Shown: piece after piece, positions 1 through 10,929 of the stretch
Position numbering within the stretch: the first letter of the stretch is position 1
Layout of the letters: each line of letters starts with the position of its first letter
Source of the DNA: an uncultured Bacteroidales bacterium
GTDB taxonomy: Bacteria; Bacteroidota; Bacteroidia; Bacteroidales; Paludibacteraceae
Assembly (NCBI GenBank): GCA_949297975.1
Contig: CASFUX010000092.1
Coordinates: 1-36,714 of the forward strand
DNA length: 36,714 nt
Direction of reading: 5' to 3'
The notes under the pieces: model-generated
What the model saw: the letters and a program-made list of their open reading frames with translations, nothing else
The model's database searches: none
What the model was told of the DNA's origin: nothing
Program-made: the position numbers and the translations under genes

Positions 1-1503
1 CGTCGTGCAGTTGTTGGCGCTGTCCCAATACAAAGCGGCGAAGGGATGCGTGCCGGTGGCATGGTTGAGCACCACGTCGAGGATGACGGCGATGCCGCGC
101 CGGTGACATTCGTCGATAAAGCGTTTGTACATCTCGGGCGGGCCATAAGCCTTGTCGGGGGCGAAGTAGTGGTTGGGGGCGTATCCCCAACTGCTGTTGC
201 CGTCAAACTCCTGGATGGGCATCAGCTCCACCGCCGTCACGCCTAGCTGCGCCAGATAGTCGATGCGGTCGATAGCTGCCTGGAGCGACTGTTCCTGCGT
301 GAAGTCGCGCAGCAGCAGTTCGTATATCACCATGTTGCTTTTCGAGGGCATGGTGAAGTCCGTCACCTGCCAGTCGTATTCCGGAGCGTTGATTTGGAAG
401 GTGGCCACCATGCCGTCCGTTTTCCCCGTGGGATAGGGGGGCAGGTCGGGATAACGCTCGGTGCGCGAGTTAATCCATCCGTCGTTCCACGGGTCGAGCA
501 CCAGCTCCGAGTAGGGGTCGGAGATGCGGATGCTGCCGTCCACTACGTACTGGAAGCGGTAGAGGCGGTCGGCATCCAACCCGCTGAGGGTATACCACCA
601 ATAGTCGCCGTCGCGCTTCATCTGGTATTCGTTCAGTTGCACCCAATTGTTGAAGTCGCCGACGAGGAACACGTTGTCTTTGTCCGGGGCGTAGAGCAAC
701 AACGACACATCGCCCGTGGGGGAGATGTTGATGCCGTCCTCCAACCCTGTCGGGCGGGTAGCCACGGGGGCATCACCGGGCACGCACACATAGAGGGTGT
801 CACGCACCACATCGTTCCCGGCAATGGCCTGTGCCACGACCATGTAGTCGTCCACCGTGGCGAAGGTGTAGGTGGCCTCCAATGTGGTGGCGGCATCGGC
901 CGACTGCACCGCCGCGCCGTTGACCGACAGTTGCAGGTCGGCCTCCATCGAGGCGTTGACCGCAAAGTCCACCGCCGTGCCGGGTTGCACCAGGAGGTCG
1001 CTCTCGGGTTGGGCGAAGCTCACGTTCAAGCCCTGTTCATAGACTTCCACGAAGATGTCCTTGCCGCCCTCGGCCTTGCCTTCCTTGTAGATGTTGGTGC
1101 TGGCATCCGTCGGCTCGCCGCTGCGGAACACGAAGGCCAGTTTCTGCACCTGTTCGCCCTCGGGCACGCCGTAATATTCCTGGATGCTCGGGGTGATGGT
1201 GAGTTGCCACTTGTCGCCCCCGAGGGAAGTCATCTTGCATTTATCTACATTTTCGCCCCAATCGGCCACCACGTATTTCCAGTCGCTGTCGCTCTGACTT
1301 TCGGAGGTAATGACGCCCGTGTGGGCATACACCGTACCACCATACCCGGCCAGGCCGCCTGTGCCTTGCGTGGCATCGAACACGACCGTGACTTCGCCGC
1401 AGTCCTCGGTAACGAAAGCGGGCGTGGTAGTGATTAGCTGCGCTTGCACCGACCACACGGCGGCAAGCACGAACCAAAGAGAGATGAAGTACCGTTTTTT
1501 CAT
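1..1503 (-). CDS. GH13 alpha-amylase family protein, 3' part missing (left window edge)
   Basis: The first 501 codons, reading from the ATG at 1503 to the window edge in frame, are present. Translation by eye gives a signal peptide (MKKRYFISLWF..., cleavage after SVQA), beta-rich modules to about residue 250, a CBM48/E-set-like module at about 255-345 containing FLVGDFNNW, then the start of a GH13 TIM barrel (MVIYELLLRDF near 390). Residues 476-481 are DVVLNH, conserved region I of GH13. The catalytic Asp/Glu/Asp regions would lie beyond the window. The family hydrolyses alpha-glucans. There is no lipobox, so it is not a surface lipoprotein of the SusG type; export to the periplasm or through T9SS is inferred. 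It is the last visible gene of the sus locus, 356 bp after the SusE/F-like gene. Confidence 0.9.
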   Translation of the reverse strand, partial: MKKRYFISLWFVLAAVWSVQAQLITTTPAFVTEDCGEVTVVFDATQGTGGLAGYGGTVYAHTGVITSESQSDSDWKYVVADWGENVDKCKMTSLGGDKWQLTITPSIQEYYGVPEGEQVQKLAFVFRSGEPTDASTNIYKEGKAEGGKDIFVEVYEQGLNVSFAQPESDLLVQPGTAVDFAVNASMEADLQLSVNGAAVQSADAATTLEATYTFATVDDYMVVAQAIAGNDVVRDTLYVCVPGDAPVATRPTGLEDGINISPTGDVSLLLYAPDKDNVFLVGDFNNWVQLNEYQMKRDGDYWWYTLSGLDADRLYRFQYVVDGSIRISDPYSELVLDPWNDGWINSRTERYPDLPPYPTGKTDGMVATFQINAPEYDWQVTDFTMPSKSNMVIYELLLRDFTQEQSLQAAIDRIDYLAQLGVTAVELMPIQEFDGNSSWGYAPNHYFAPDKAYGPPEMYKRFIDECHRRGIAVILDVVLNHATGTHPFAALYWDSANNCTT

Positions 1504-1524
1504 ATGGATGATATTATTACCCAG

Positions 1525-1616
1525 CCCCTTAGGGGATTTACCCCCGCCCCCTAAAGGGGAGGATTTGTTATACATGCTAATTTGTTTCGTAGGTTGCCCC
1601 CAACCCCCTAAAGGAG
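1525..1616. repeat. Three CCCCTAAAGGGG palindromes
   Basis: CCCCTTAGGGG at 1525-1535, CCCCTAAAGGGG at 1548-1559 and a decayed CCCCCTAAAGGAG at 1604-1616. They lie between the amylase start (1503) and the upstream gene's stop (1860). The same element follows stop codons at 13268, 16990 and 31068. The first two could fold as short hairpins in the mRNA of the minus-strand operon. Confidence 0.8.
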
Positions 1617-1639
1617 AACCGTTCCGTTGCGTCCTTGTC

Positions 1640-1684
1640 CGTAGGGCGATGCCCTACGCTGAGTGCCACAAGGCCGTTGGCCTT
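1640..1684. repeat. Two-hairpin 45-bp module, copy 1
   Basis: CGTAGGGCgatGCCCTACG (1640-1658) is followed 30 bp on by AAGGCCgttGGCCTT (1670-1684). A second copy with identical geometry lies at 4862-4906. Both are in gaps of the sus operon. Short ORFs crossing it are not believable genes. Confidence 0.85.
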
Positions 1685-1694
1685 GATACGGGTC

Positions 1695-1804
1695 GTGCCA
1701 AGCTTTGATACGAGGTCTCCCAGGCTTTGGGAGAGTGCCTCCCAAGCTTTGGGAGAGTGCCTCCCAAGCTTTGGGAGAGTGTCTCCCAGGCTTTGGAGGT
1801 GAGG
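1695..1804. repeat. 22-bp tandem palindromic array A
   Basis: Five consecutive 22-bp units start at 1695, 1717, 1739, 1761 and 1783. The core unit is CTCCCAAGCTTTGGGAG (7-bp stem, 3-nt loop) followed by a 5-nt spacer AGTGC or AGTGT; the first and last units are degenerate. A second dyad spans each spacer. The array lies in the gap between the SusE/F-like gene and the amylase. It shares unit length and design, but not sequence, with the arrays at 13449, 23493 and 32319. Confidence 0.9.
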
Positions 1805-1859
1805 TGCTCTTTGAAGAGGGCGGGGCGGTCAAGCCCGCGCCCTCCTGGTTCTTTCGTCC

Positions 1860-3035
1860 TTATTCTACCGGGAAGCTGAAGGAGAAGTTGTAGTTTTCGC
1901 CGTCAAACTTCTGGTTGTCGCCATTGGCCCAAGTCTGCGTACCAGCGGCATCCTGCATGATAACCTTGCATTGGAAGTTTTCGGGATAGTCGCCCGTCCA
2001 TTCCCACACGTCGCCGTTCTTCGTCATCACGCGGTCGGATTCGCCCCAGGCCTTTTCGGCGAAGTTGCCGGTGAAGATAATATCGTTGCCTTCCACATAC
2101 CCAGCGGTGATGGTCACTTTGAACGTGCCGTTACCGGCGGGCACGGGTGCCACGTTCCACGGCTCTTCTTTCCAAGCCTCCACTACGTCGTTGGCTTGCA
2201 GGCTTACCGGCATATCAAACTGTTTGCTGCATTCATACGCCCAATCCCACGTAGTGCCGTCGGCACTGACGATGTATTTATATTGGAATGCGGCAGGCAC
2301 TTCCTTCGTCAGCGAGTACGTGCCATCGGCCTCGCGGGTCATCAGCACGGCACCCGGTGCCCAGTATTCGGGGTCGCCATCCACGCCCCAGTTACCGGCG
2401 ATTGACACAAATGCCGTTTCGGGAGTCGTGGCGGGCACGGTCACCTTGAACGTGGCGGTACCGGCTTCGTTGCGTTCCACGCAGGGTGCGGACTTCCACG
2501 CCTTCACGTCGAAGTAGGTTACGGTATTTTCCACGAAAGTGGTCAGTTTCACTTCGCCGCCATTTTCGCTGTTGTCTATCACGCAGCCTTCGCCGGACAC
2601 GATGAGCACGTTCGTTTCCAAGGGCGCACCCGTTTCTTCATCCACGGTGTTCAAGCCCCACTGGGTGTTCCAGCTCACTTCGCCGGTTTGCGTCTTGGCG
2701 ATGACCTTCACCAGCATGTCGGCAGCGAAAGTCAACGTCACCTGGTACCAGTCTTCCGTATCGGCCACCGGGGTGAAGTCCGTGCCCGAGGGGTCCCAGG
2801 TCAGTTCTTCCGTGCCGTTTTGTCCTACGGCTACAATGCCGTTGCAAGTGCCATCGGGCACATGAACCACCAGCGTCACCTTGCCTGCGCCAGGTTCTAC
2901 CACCTGGGGAATTTCAAGGGGTTCGCCCCCTTCGGGCGGCACCACTATCGGGGCGGGTTCGGGTTCTTTACATCCTACGAATGCGACCGATACGGCCAAT
3001 GCCATACATGACAGCAGATAACTTAACTTTTTCAT
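1860..3035 (-). CDS. SusE/SusF-like starch-binding outer membrane lipoprotein
   Basis: 391 residues. The signal peptide ends in a lipobox (VAFVGC, acylated Cys22) followed by a Pro/Glu-rich linker, typical of Bacteroidota surface lipoproteins. The mature part is three beta-sandwich-like segments of about 100 residues (roughly 50-175, 190-295, 300-391). The middle one resembles CBM20-type starch-binding modules (AGNWG, then YWAPGAVLM, then FQYKYIV). There are many Trp residues and no catalytic motif. The expected role is to hold starch at the cell surface next to SusCD. It starts 43 bp after susD, in the same direction. Only one such gene is present where the B. thetaiotaomicron locus has both susE and susF. 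The family call rests on context plus module type. Confidence 0.8.
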   Translation of the reverse strand: MKKLSYLLSCMALAVSVAFVGCKEPEPAPIVVPPEGGEPLEIPQVVEPGAGKVTLVVHVPDGTCNGIVAVGQNGTEELTWDPSGTDFTPVADTEDWYQVTLTFAADMLVKVIAKTQTGEVSWNTQWGLNTVDEETGAPLETNVLIVSGEGCVIDNSENGGEVKLTTFVENTVTYFDVKAWKSAPCVERNEAGTATFKVTVPATTPETAFVSIAGNWGVDGDPEYWAPGAVLMTREADGTYSLTKEVPAAFQYKYIVSADGTTWDWAYECSKQFDMPVSLQANDVVEAWKEEPWNVAPVPAGNGTFKVTITAGYVEGNDIIFTGNFAEKAWGESDRVMTKNGDVWEWTGDYPENFQCKVIMQDAAGTQTWANGDNQKFDGENYNFSFSFPVE

Positions 3036-3078
3036 ACTTCTGATAATTTAATTGGTTAATGATTGTCTTTATTCGTTT

Positions 3079-4743
3079 TTAATTGGTGTATCCTTCGTTC
3101 TGCGTCCACAGTCCGCCGGAGGTTTCAAGCATCTTGCGCGGGATGGGGAACCAGTCGAAATGCTTGTCGACTACCGGCTTGAAGTCCCACGTGCCCTGCG
3201 AGAACCGGTCGTAGCGGATGAGGTCGCGACGGCGCACACCTTCCCAGGCAAACTCGCGCCCGCGTTCGTCCAGCAGTTCGTCCAAGTCCAGCGTGGTGTA
3301 AGGCTCTACCCCGGCGCGGGTACGTATCTTTTGAAAATCGGAATCGGCCAGGATATCGCTGATATTCGCATTGGTCGCCCCGCGCAAGGCCGCTTCGGCC
3401 TTCATGTACAGCACGTCGGCATAGCGGAACAGCACGAAGTCGTTTTCGCAGTACTTGTTGATGGACGAGTTCTTTTCCACTTCGTATTTCAGCAGGCGTG
3501 CGCCGTCGTTGGGGGTGGCGTTGTCCAGCGATGTCACCACCGAGGTGATGCAGGCGGGCAGGTTTTCCTTGTCCTCCATGACCAGCTGGTTGCCTGCGGC
3601 ATCGTACACCGGTCCGAGGAACCATCCCCACTGCCGGGTGTCTTTCGTACCCTGGATGCTGTCGCACGGCCCCCGGCGGTCCACGCCGTATTCATACAAG
3701 TCGATGAACGACTTCGGGGCGCAGAACCCGTTCCACGGCTTCTCTATCAGCCCCCAAGCCTGCTGGTGGGCATAGTTGAGCGTAAGCAGAGTGATGCGCA
3801 GCTTGTTCATGAACGAACCTGCCACTTCGCGGAAGTTGAAATTGGGGTTGCCGTTTTCCACGATGACGAAGATGTTCTCGTTGCTGCCCTCGTTCTGCAC
3901 CTTGAAGTTGGTGAAAAAGTCGTCTTCTATCTGGTACACGCCCGAGTCGATAATCTTGTCGCAGGCTTCCACGCACTTGGTGTAGAAATCGGCCGAAGTG
4001 GCGATGCCCTCGATGCCGCAATTGGCCGGGGTCACGCCAAACGACTCGGCGTTGAGGTAGAGCCGAGCCAGCAGGGCGTAGGCCATGCCCTGGGTAGCCC
4101 GCCCGTAATTCACCGCCTTGTTTGGCACATCGGCCTGGGGCAGCAAGGGGGCGTTTTCCTCCAGTGTGGTCACCAGTTTGTTCCACACTTCCCACGTTTC
4201 GCTTTGCGGCACGTTGTCCGAGGCATAATCTTCCATGTAGGGGATGCGCCCGAAGCAGTCGAACAGCGTGTAATAATAATAGCTGCGCACCACCTTCAGT
4301 TCGGCCACGTAACGGTTGTACACCTCTTCACCCACGGCATCCCGGTAGGGGGCTATCTGCCCCATGATTTTGTTGCACAACACGGCACCCGCGCTGCTGT
4401 ATTGCCACATGTTTTCAAATCCTTTGCCATTGGCATCCCACGACTGGGTGTTGAAGGAATTCCAATACCCGTCGTCATTCCAGTCACCGCCCGGGTTGCG
4501 GATGGGGCACACGCATTCATCCGAACTCAGGGTGCTGAGGCCCCAATAGCCCCAGTGGTCGTGCAGCCAGGTGATTTCGGCGTAGGCCTGCCCTACGATT
4601 TTGGCCATGTTCTCCTCGCTGCTGCTCAATATCTCTTCAGCCGTGGGCTTGCCGTAGGGGTTTTCATCCAGCATGTTTTCGCAGGACGACAACACACCGC
4701 CAGCCAGGCAAGCCATACCTATTATATATATTGTCTTTTTCAT
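3079..4743 (-). CDS. susD: SusD/RagB-family nutrient-binding lipoprotein
   Basis: 554 residues, normal for the family. The lipobox is GGVLSSC (Cys21), followed by ENMLDENPYGKPT, the usual SusD N-terminus. The helical TPR-like scaffold shows in segments such as YNRYVAELKVVRSYYYYTLF and MAYALLARLYLNAESFGV. The C-terminal region has the family pattern VLFRYADVLYMKAEAALRG, then LLDERGREFAWEGVRRRDLIRY and WFPIPRKMLE. SusD caps the SusC transporter at the outer membrane and binds the polysaccharide. The gene follows susC, but across an unusually long 238-bp gap filled with repeats. Starch as substrate is inferred from the neighbouring GH97 and GH13 genes. Confidence 0.96.
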   Translation of the reverse strand: MKKTIYIIGMACLAGGVLSSCENMLDENPYGKPTAEEILSSSEENMAKIVGQAYAEITWLHDHWGYWGLSTLSSDECVCPIRNPGGDWNDDGYWNSFNTQSWDANGKGFENMWQYSSAGAVLCNKIMGQIAPYRDAVGEEVYNRYVAELKVVRSYYYYTLFDCFGRIPYMEDYASDNVPQSETWEVWNKLVTTLEENAPLLPQADVPNKAVNYGRATQGMAYALLARLYLNAESFGVTPANCGIEGIATSADFYTKCVEACDKIIDSGVYQIEDDFFTNFKVQNEGSNENIFVIVENGNPNFNFREVAGSFMNKLRITLLTLNYAHQQAWGLIEKPWNGFCAPKSFIDLYEYGVDRRGPCDSIQGTKDTRQWGWFLGPVYDAAGNQLVMEDKENLPACITSVVTSLDNATPNDGARLLKYEVEKNSSINKYCENDFVLFRYADVLYMKAEAALRGATNANISDILADSDFQKIRTRAGVEPYTTLDLDELLDERGREFAWEGVRRRDLIRYDRFSQGTWDFKPVVDKHFDWFPIPRKMLETSGGLWTQNEGYTN

Positions 4744-4759
4744 CTTCGTATGTTTTATG

Positions 4760-4818
4760 TTCCAGATTTCAAATTTCTAATTTCAGATTCCAGATTTCAA
4801 ATTTCAGATTCCAAATTG
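4760..4818. repeat. Short direct repeats of CCAGATTTCAAATTT words
   Basis: Low-complexity AT-rich stretch just upstream of the susD start. The word CCAGATTTCAAATTTC recurs with variants (TTTCAGATTCCA). It is one of three repeat types crowded into the susC-susD gap. Confidence 0.75.
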
Positions 4819-4861
4819 GCACGTGGGTAACGCGGATTGAACCGATGCGGGCATACTCACC

Positions 4862-4906
4862 CGTAGGGCGTTGCCCTACGCTGAACGCTGCAAGGCCGTT
4901 GGCCTT
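4862..4906. repeat. Two-hairpin 45-bp module, copy 2
   Basis: CGTAGGGCgttGCCCTACG (4862-4880) and AAGGCCgttGGCCTT (4892-4906), again with starts 30 bp apart, as in the copy at 1640. The stems are conserved; the loop of the first hairpin and the linker between the two differ slightly. Confidence 0.85.
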
Positions 4907-4925
4907 GGACGTGCCGCCCGTTCGC

Positions 4926-4982
4926 CTTTCCCCTTTCTACTTTTTCCTTTCTACTTTTACCTTCCTACTTTTCCCTTTCTCC
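4926..4982. repeat. Pyrimidine tract of CTTTCTACTTTT words
   Basis: Strand-asymmetric C/T tract made of tandem words such as CCTTTCTACTTTT and CCTTCCTACTTTT, ending at the stop codon of susC. The transcript of the minus-strand operon would be purine-rich here. A similar purine tract on the plus strand lies at 36341-36394. Confidence 0.75.
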
Positions 4983-7948
4983 TAATTAAACGTCACGTTG
5001 ATACCGATGAGGAAGTTGCGCACGAATGGGTAGAACCCGGTGGCATCAATGCCCGATTCCCACACGCTCGATGTATTGATTTCGGGGTCGATGCCCGAGT
5101 AACCCGTGATGGAGAAGAGGTTTTCGCCCGTAGCATACACGCGGAACGACTGCACGAACTTGTTGGGCTTCACCGGCAGGGTGTAACCGATGGTGAGGTT
5201 GTCCAGCTTGATGTACGAACCATCTTCCAGGTAGTAGTCCGAGAATACGCCCTGACGTTTTACGCCCGTACCGTTGGCCATGGCTTCCACTTCCTTCATG
5301 AACACGTTCGTACCCGCGCTGGTGCCGCTGGGAGCATAGGCCCACCGCTTCACGTTGAGCACGTCGTTGCCCACCACGCCGCGGAAGAAGAGGCTGAAGT
5401 CCCAGTTTTTATAGCGGAACGTATTGTTCCAGCCATAGGTAAACAACGGTTGCGCATGGCCGATGACTTGCATTTTGTCGCGCCCGTATTCATCCTTTTC
5501 ATACACCAGGTTGCCGCCGGTGGTCACTTGCCCCGTCCACTTGTAGCCGTAGAACGTGCCTACAGGCTGGCCTTCCTCGATGCGTTGCGTGTTCACATTC
5601 ATCAGGCCGTTTTCACCCACGCCGCCGGACAGCATGGAGGAATAGTTCAGCCCCAGTTCCGGGTCGGACAGCTTGGTGATGATGTTCTTGTTGAAGGCTA
5701 TGGTGAGGGTCGATGTCCAGTCAAAATGCTTGCGCTGCACGGGCACGCCGGTGAGGGCTATCTCAAGCCCCTGGCTCTTGATGGCACCCGCATTGGCCAG
5801 CAGCTTGTTGAACTGGTAGGGCGGCGTAGGCACGTCGTATTCCCACAACAAGTCCTTGGTGTGGCGCAAGTAGGCATCGATGCTACCCGACAGGCGATTA
5901 TCGAGGAAGGCGAAATCTACCCCCACGTTATACTCGAACTTGCGTTCCCAGCGCAGGTCGGGGTTGGCATTCTGGTTGACCATGTAGGTGGTCACCCACT
6001 GCCCGTTGTACCAGAACGCACCGCCGTTGGTGAGCAGTTCCACCGACTTCAGGTCGCTGCCGAGGTTGTTGCCCGTTATCCCAAAGCCCGCACGCAACTT
6101 GAGGTCGTTCACCCAGTCGGCATTGGCCATGAAGTCCTCGCCGCTGATGCGCCAGCCCGCGCTCACCGCCGGGAACCACCCCCACTTGTGGTTGGCCCCG
6201 AAACGGGACGAACCCTCGCGGCGGATGGAAGCCGAGAGCAGGTACTTCTCCGCATAATTGTAGTTGACACGGGCGAAGCCTGACACCAGCACATTGTCGT
6301 TGCGGTAGGAACTCATGGTCATCTTCGACTTGTCGGCCAAGCCGTTTTCCATCATGTAATATTTATTGTCATCCACCGCGAATCCACCGTTCTTCATCTC
6401 GCTGCCGTCGTAGAAGAACTTCTGATACGAGAAGCCCGCTACCGCCGTGAGGGCATGTGCCCCCCATTGCCCGGCATAGTCCAAAGTGGCTTCGTACAAC
6501 TGGTTCAGGCTGCGGTCGGTCTTGCGGTCGGCCATGCCGGCATCGCCCAGACTGGTGTCATACAGCAGCGAATTATACCAGTAGCTGTAGTTGTCGCCCT
6601 CTTCCAGGGCCGCGAAGCCAGACACTTTCAATCCCGGCACAGGCTTGATGTCCACCGTGGCACGCACCGACCCACGGAAGTAATTACCCTCTTGGTAGGA
6701 TTCCTTTTGGTTCAAGGAAGCCACCGGGTTGCTCTGTCCCGACCCGTTGGGGATGAAGTAGCCGGACACCGCGTTGTCCGCATCATAAATGGGATACGTG
6801 GGGTTGAGCGTGGCCGCCTGCTTGAAGTCGCCACAGAAATAATTGTTCTTATAGTGCATGTACGAGAAGTCGTATTGCAAGTTAACCCAGCCGTCGAGCA
6901 GCTTCTGGTCGGCGGCAAACTTGGCGATGATTTCATCGCGGTCGGAGTTCTTGGCAATGCCCTGCGCGTCCTTGAAGGCCACCGAGCCACGGTAGCTGAA
7001 GTTCTTCGTCGCCCCCGTAATGGCCACGTTGTGGTTGTGCGTGATGGGAGCGGTGCGCAGCATCTCGGCCATCCAGTCGGTGCTTGCCCCCATGTCCACC
7101 GGCTTCACCTTGCCGCCCGAAAGGGCTTCCAGGTTGCGGTACTCGTCGATAGTAGCCATGCCCGTGTTGCCGCTCGCCTGTGACAGGGATACATAGCCCG
7201 AATATTCCACCTGGGCTTTGCCACATTCCACGTTGCCTGCCCCTTCGCCGCGCTTGGTGGTGATGATGATGACCCCGTTCGTGCCGCGCGTGCCATAGAT
7301 GGCCGCCGCCGAACCGTCCTTCAACACGTCCATGGAGGCAATTTCCGTGGGGGCAATGTTGTCGATGTTGTTCACCGGGATACCGTCCACGATATAGAGC
7401 GGCGACGTACCCGCGCCTTTGTCCAAGGTGGAGAACCCACGGATTTGAATGTTGTAGCCCGTGTTGGTGGGGTCGCCGCCCGAGCGGGAGATGTTCAGCC
7501 CTGCCACCTTGCCTTGCAGCAGGCCGATGGGGTTGGTCTTCACCCCGGGATTGAAGTTTTCTGCCTTGACGGAGGCCACCGAACCGGTCACTTCCTTCTT
7601 CTTCTGCGAGCCGTAGCCGATGGCAACGACTTCCTGCAACGCCACCGCGTCTTCTTGCAGTTCCACCACGATGGACGCGCGGCCGTCCACCTCCACGGAC
7701 TGCGTGGTGTAGCCGATGTAAGACACTTCCAAGGTGGCATCTGGTTGAACGGAGAGGACAAACGTGCCGTCCACGTCGGTAATAGTACCGTTGCTGGTGC
7801 CTTGTTCCATAATGTTGGCACCGATAATCGGCTCGCCGCTGGCCTGGTCTTTCACCATGCCCGTCACGCTGGTTGATTGCGCGGAGGCCATGAACGTCCA
7901 CAGGCAGCATACGGCAGCCCATACGAACTTAACAGGTAAGTTTCTCAT
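4982..7948 (-). CDS. susC: SusC/RagA-family TonB-dependent outer membrane transporter
   Basis: 988 residues from the ATG at 7948; a TTG further upstream (7978) gives a poorer N-terminus. The signal peptide ends in MASAQ. A carboxypeptidase-regulatory-like domain follows (VTGMVKDQASGEPIIGANI, DVDGTFVLSV). Next comes the SusC signature region (VVAIGYGSQKKKEVTGSV), a plug domain (IQIRGFSTLDKG, VDGIPVNNI, MDVLKDGSAAAIYGTRG, NGVIIITTKRG) and a 22-strand-type barrel to the C-terminus. It imports maltodextrins with SusD, powered by TonB-ExbBD. It lies 228 bp downstream of susB and upstream of susD in the same direction. The terminal residues FLIGINVTFN are the usual barrel end. Confidence 0.97.
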   Translation of the reverse strand: MRNLPVKFVWAAVCCLWTFMASAQSTSVTGMVKDQASGEPIIGANIMEQGTSNGTITDVDGTFVLSVQPDATLEVSYIGYTTQSVEVDGRASIVVELQEDAVALQEVVAIGYGSQKKKEVTGSVASVKAENFNPGVKTNPIGLLQGKVAGLNISRSGGDPTNTGYNIQIRGFSTLDKGAGTSPLYIVDGIPVNNIDNIAPTEIASMDVLKDGSAAAIYGTRGTNGVIIITTKRGEGAGNVECGKAQVEYSGYVSLSQASGNTGMATIDEYRNLEALSGGKVKPVDMGASTDWMAEMLRTAPITHNHNVAITGATKNFSYRGSVAFKDAQGIAKNSDRDEIIAKFAADQKLLDGWVNLQYDFSYMHYKNNYFCGDFKQAATLNPTYPIYDADNAVSGYFIPNGSGQSNPVASLNQKESYQEGNYFRGSVRATVDIKPVPGLKVSGFAALEEGDNYSYWYNSLLYDTSLGDAGMADRKTDRSLNQLYEATLDYAGQWGAHALTAVAGFSYQKFFYDGSEMKNGGFAVDDNKYYMMENGLADKSKMTMSSYRNDNVLVSGFARVNYNYAEKYLLSASIRREGSSRFGANHKWGWFPAVSAGWRISGEDFMANADWVNDLKLRAGFGITGNNLGSDLKSVELLTNGGAFWYNGQWVTTYMVNQNANPDLRWERKFEYNVGVDFAFLDNRLSGSIDAYLRHTKDLLWEYDVPTPPYQFNKLLANAGAIKSQGLEIALTGVPVQRKHFDWTSTLTIAFNKNIITKLSDPELGLNYSSMLSGGVGENGLMNVNTQRIEEGQPVGTFYGYKWTGQVTTGGNLVYEKDEYGRDKMQVIGHAQPLFTYGWNNTFRYKNWDFSLFFRGVVGNDVLNVKRWAYAPSGTSAGTNVFMKEVEAMANGTGVKRQGVFSDYYLEDGSYIKLDNLTIGYTLPVKPNKFVQSFRVYATGENLFSITGYSGIDPEINTSSVWESGIDATGFYPFVRNFLIGINVTFN

Positions 7949-8009
7949 GCGTTTGCGTTTTTTTAATTGGTTAGACAATAATTGTGTTAACTAAAGGATA
8001 AGCCCATGT

Positions 8010-8025
8010 GTCTTTCCGGAAAGAC
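8010..8025. promoter_or_regulatory. Perfect 16-bp palindrome in the susB-susC gap, possible operator
   Basis: GTCTTTCCGGAAAGAC is a perfect dyad 62-77 bp upstream of the susC ATG, in an AT-rich gap of 228 bp. No TAnnTTTG box was found in the gap. A regulator binding site is inference; an mRNA hairpin with 6-bp stem is the alternative. Upstream, ACTAATCGTTAAC is repeated directly at 8144 and 8165. Confidence 0.45.
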
Positions 8026-8176
8026 GTGAGTCTTAATCTTTACTTACAACAATCGCGTGTATAAAATGTTTGAAATATGAATAAAATTTCTCATATTCCG
8101 CACCTCACTCCAACAACCCATAGCGAAGCCCCGGAGCAAAGCGACTAATCGTTAACCGTCAATCACTAATCGTTAA

Positions 8177-10717
<2,541 letters not shown>

Positions 10718-10798
10718 GTCATTTCGACCGTAGGGAGAAATCCCCTTCTACAACGCTTCCAAAGCCACTGTGAGATTTCTCGCTGCGCTCGAAATGAC
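10718..10798. repeat. Interspersed GTCATTTCGA inverted repeat
   Basis: GTCATTTCGACCGTAGGGAG at 10718 pairs imperfectly with CTCGCTGCGCTCGAAATGAC ending at 10798, with a spacer carrying ATC/GAT remnants. This word pair (GTCATTTCGA...GAGAAATC...GATTTCTC...TCGAAATGAC) is a common dispersed repeat in Bacteroidota genomes as I recall it. Confidence 0.75.
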
Positions 10799-10901
10799 GA
10801 GGACGGCATGAAAATAGTACTTTTTACACAGCCTCACAGGCACAGGGATACGATTTTTTCCCTTTTCCCGCCAATCATGCCCCGGTACGGAAATTTATCC
10901 T

Positions 10902-10909
10902 TAACTTTG
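10902..10909 (+). promoter_or_regulatory. TAnnTTTG box for the antiporter gene
   Basis: TAACTTTG ends 20 bp before the ATG at 10930, with AGGAGA between (10921-10926). A -33 element is not evident. The spacing gives a very short 5' leader, which is usual in this phylum. Confidence 0.6.
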
Positions 10910-10929
10910 CATGGAAATCACAGGAGACG

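Noticed and set aside
1-1503. SusG as the identity of the GH13 gene
   Set aside because: The signal peptide has no lipobox and the N-terminal modules differ from SusG; only a family call is justified.
1705-1893. Small ORF across array A
   Set aside because: Its codons come from the tandem repeat; no start context and no known family.
3052-4830. 592-codon plus-strand open frame opposite susD
   Set aside because: It ends in repeat DNA and has no family motifs, whereas susD is unambiguous.
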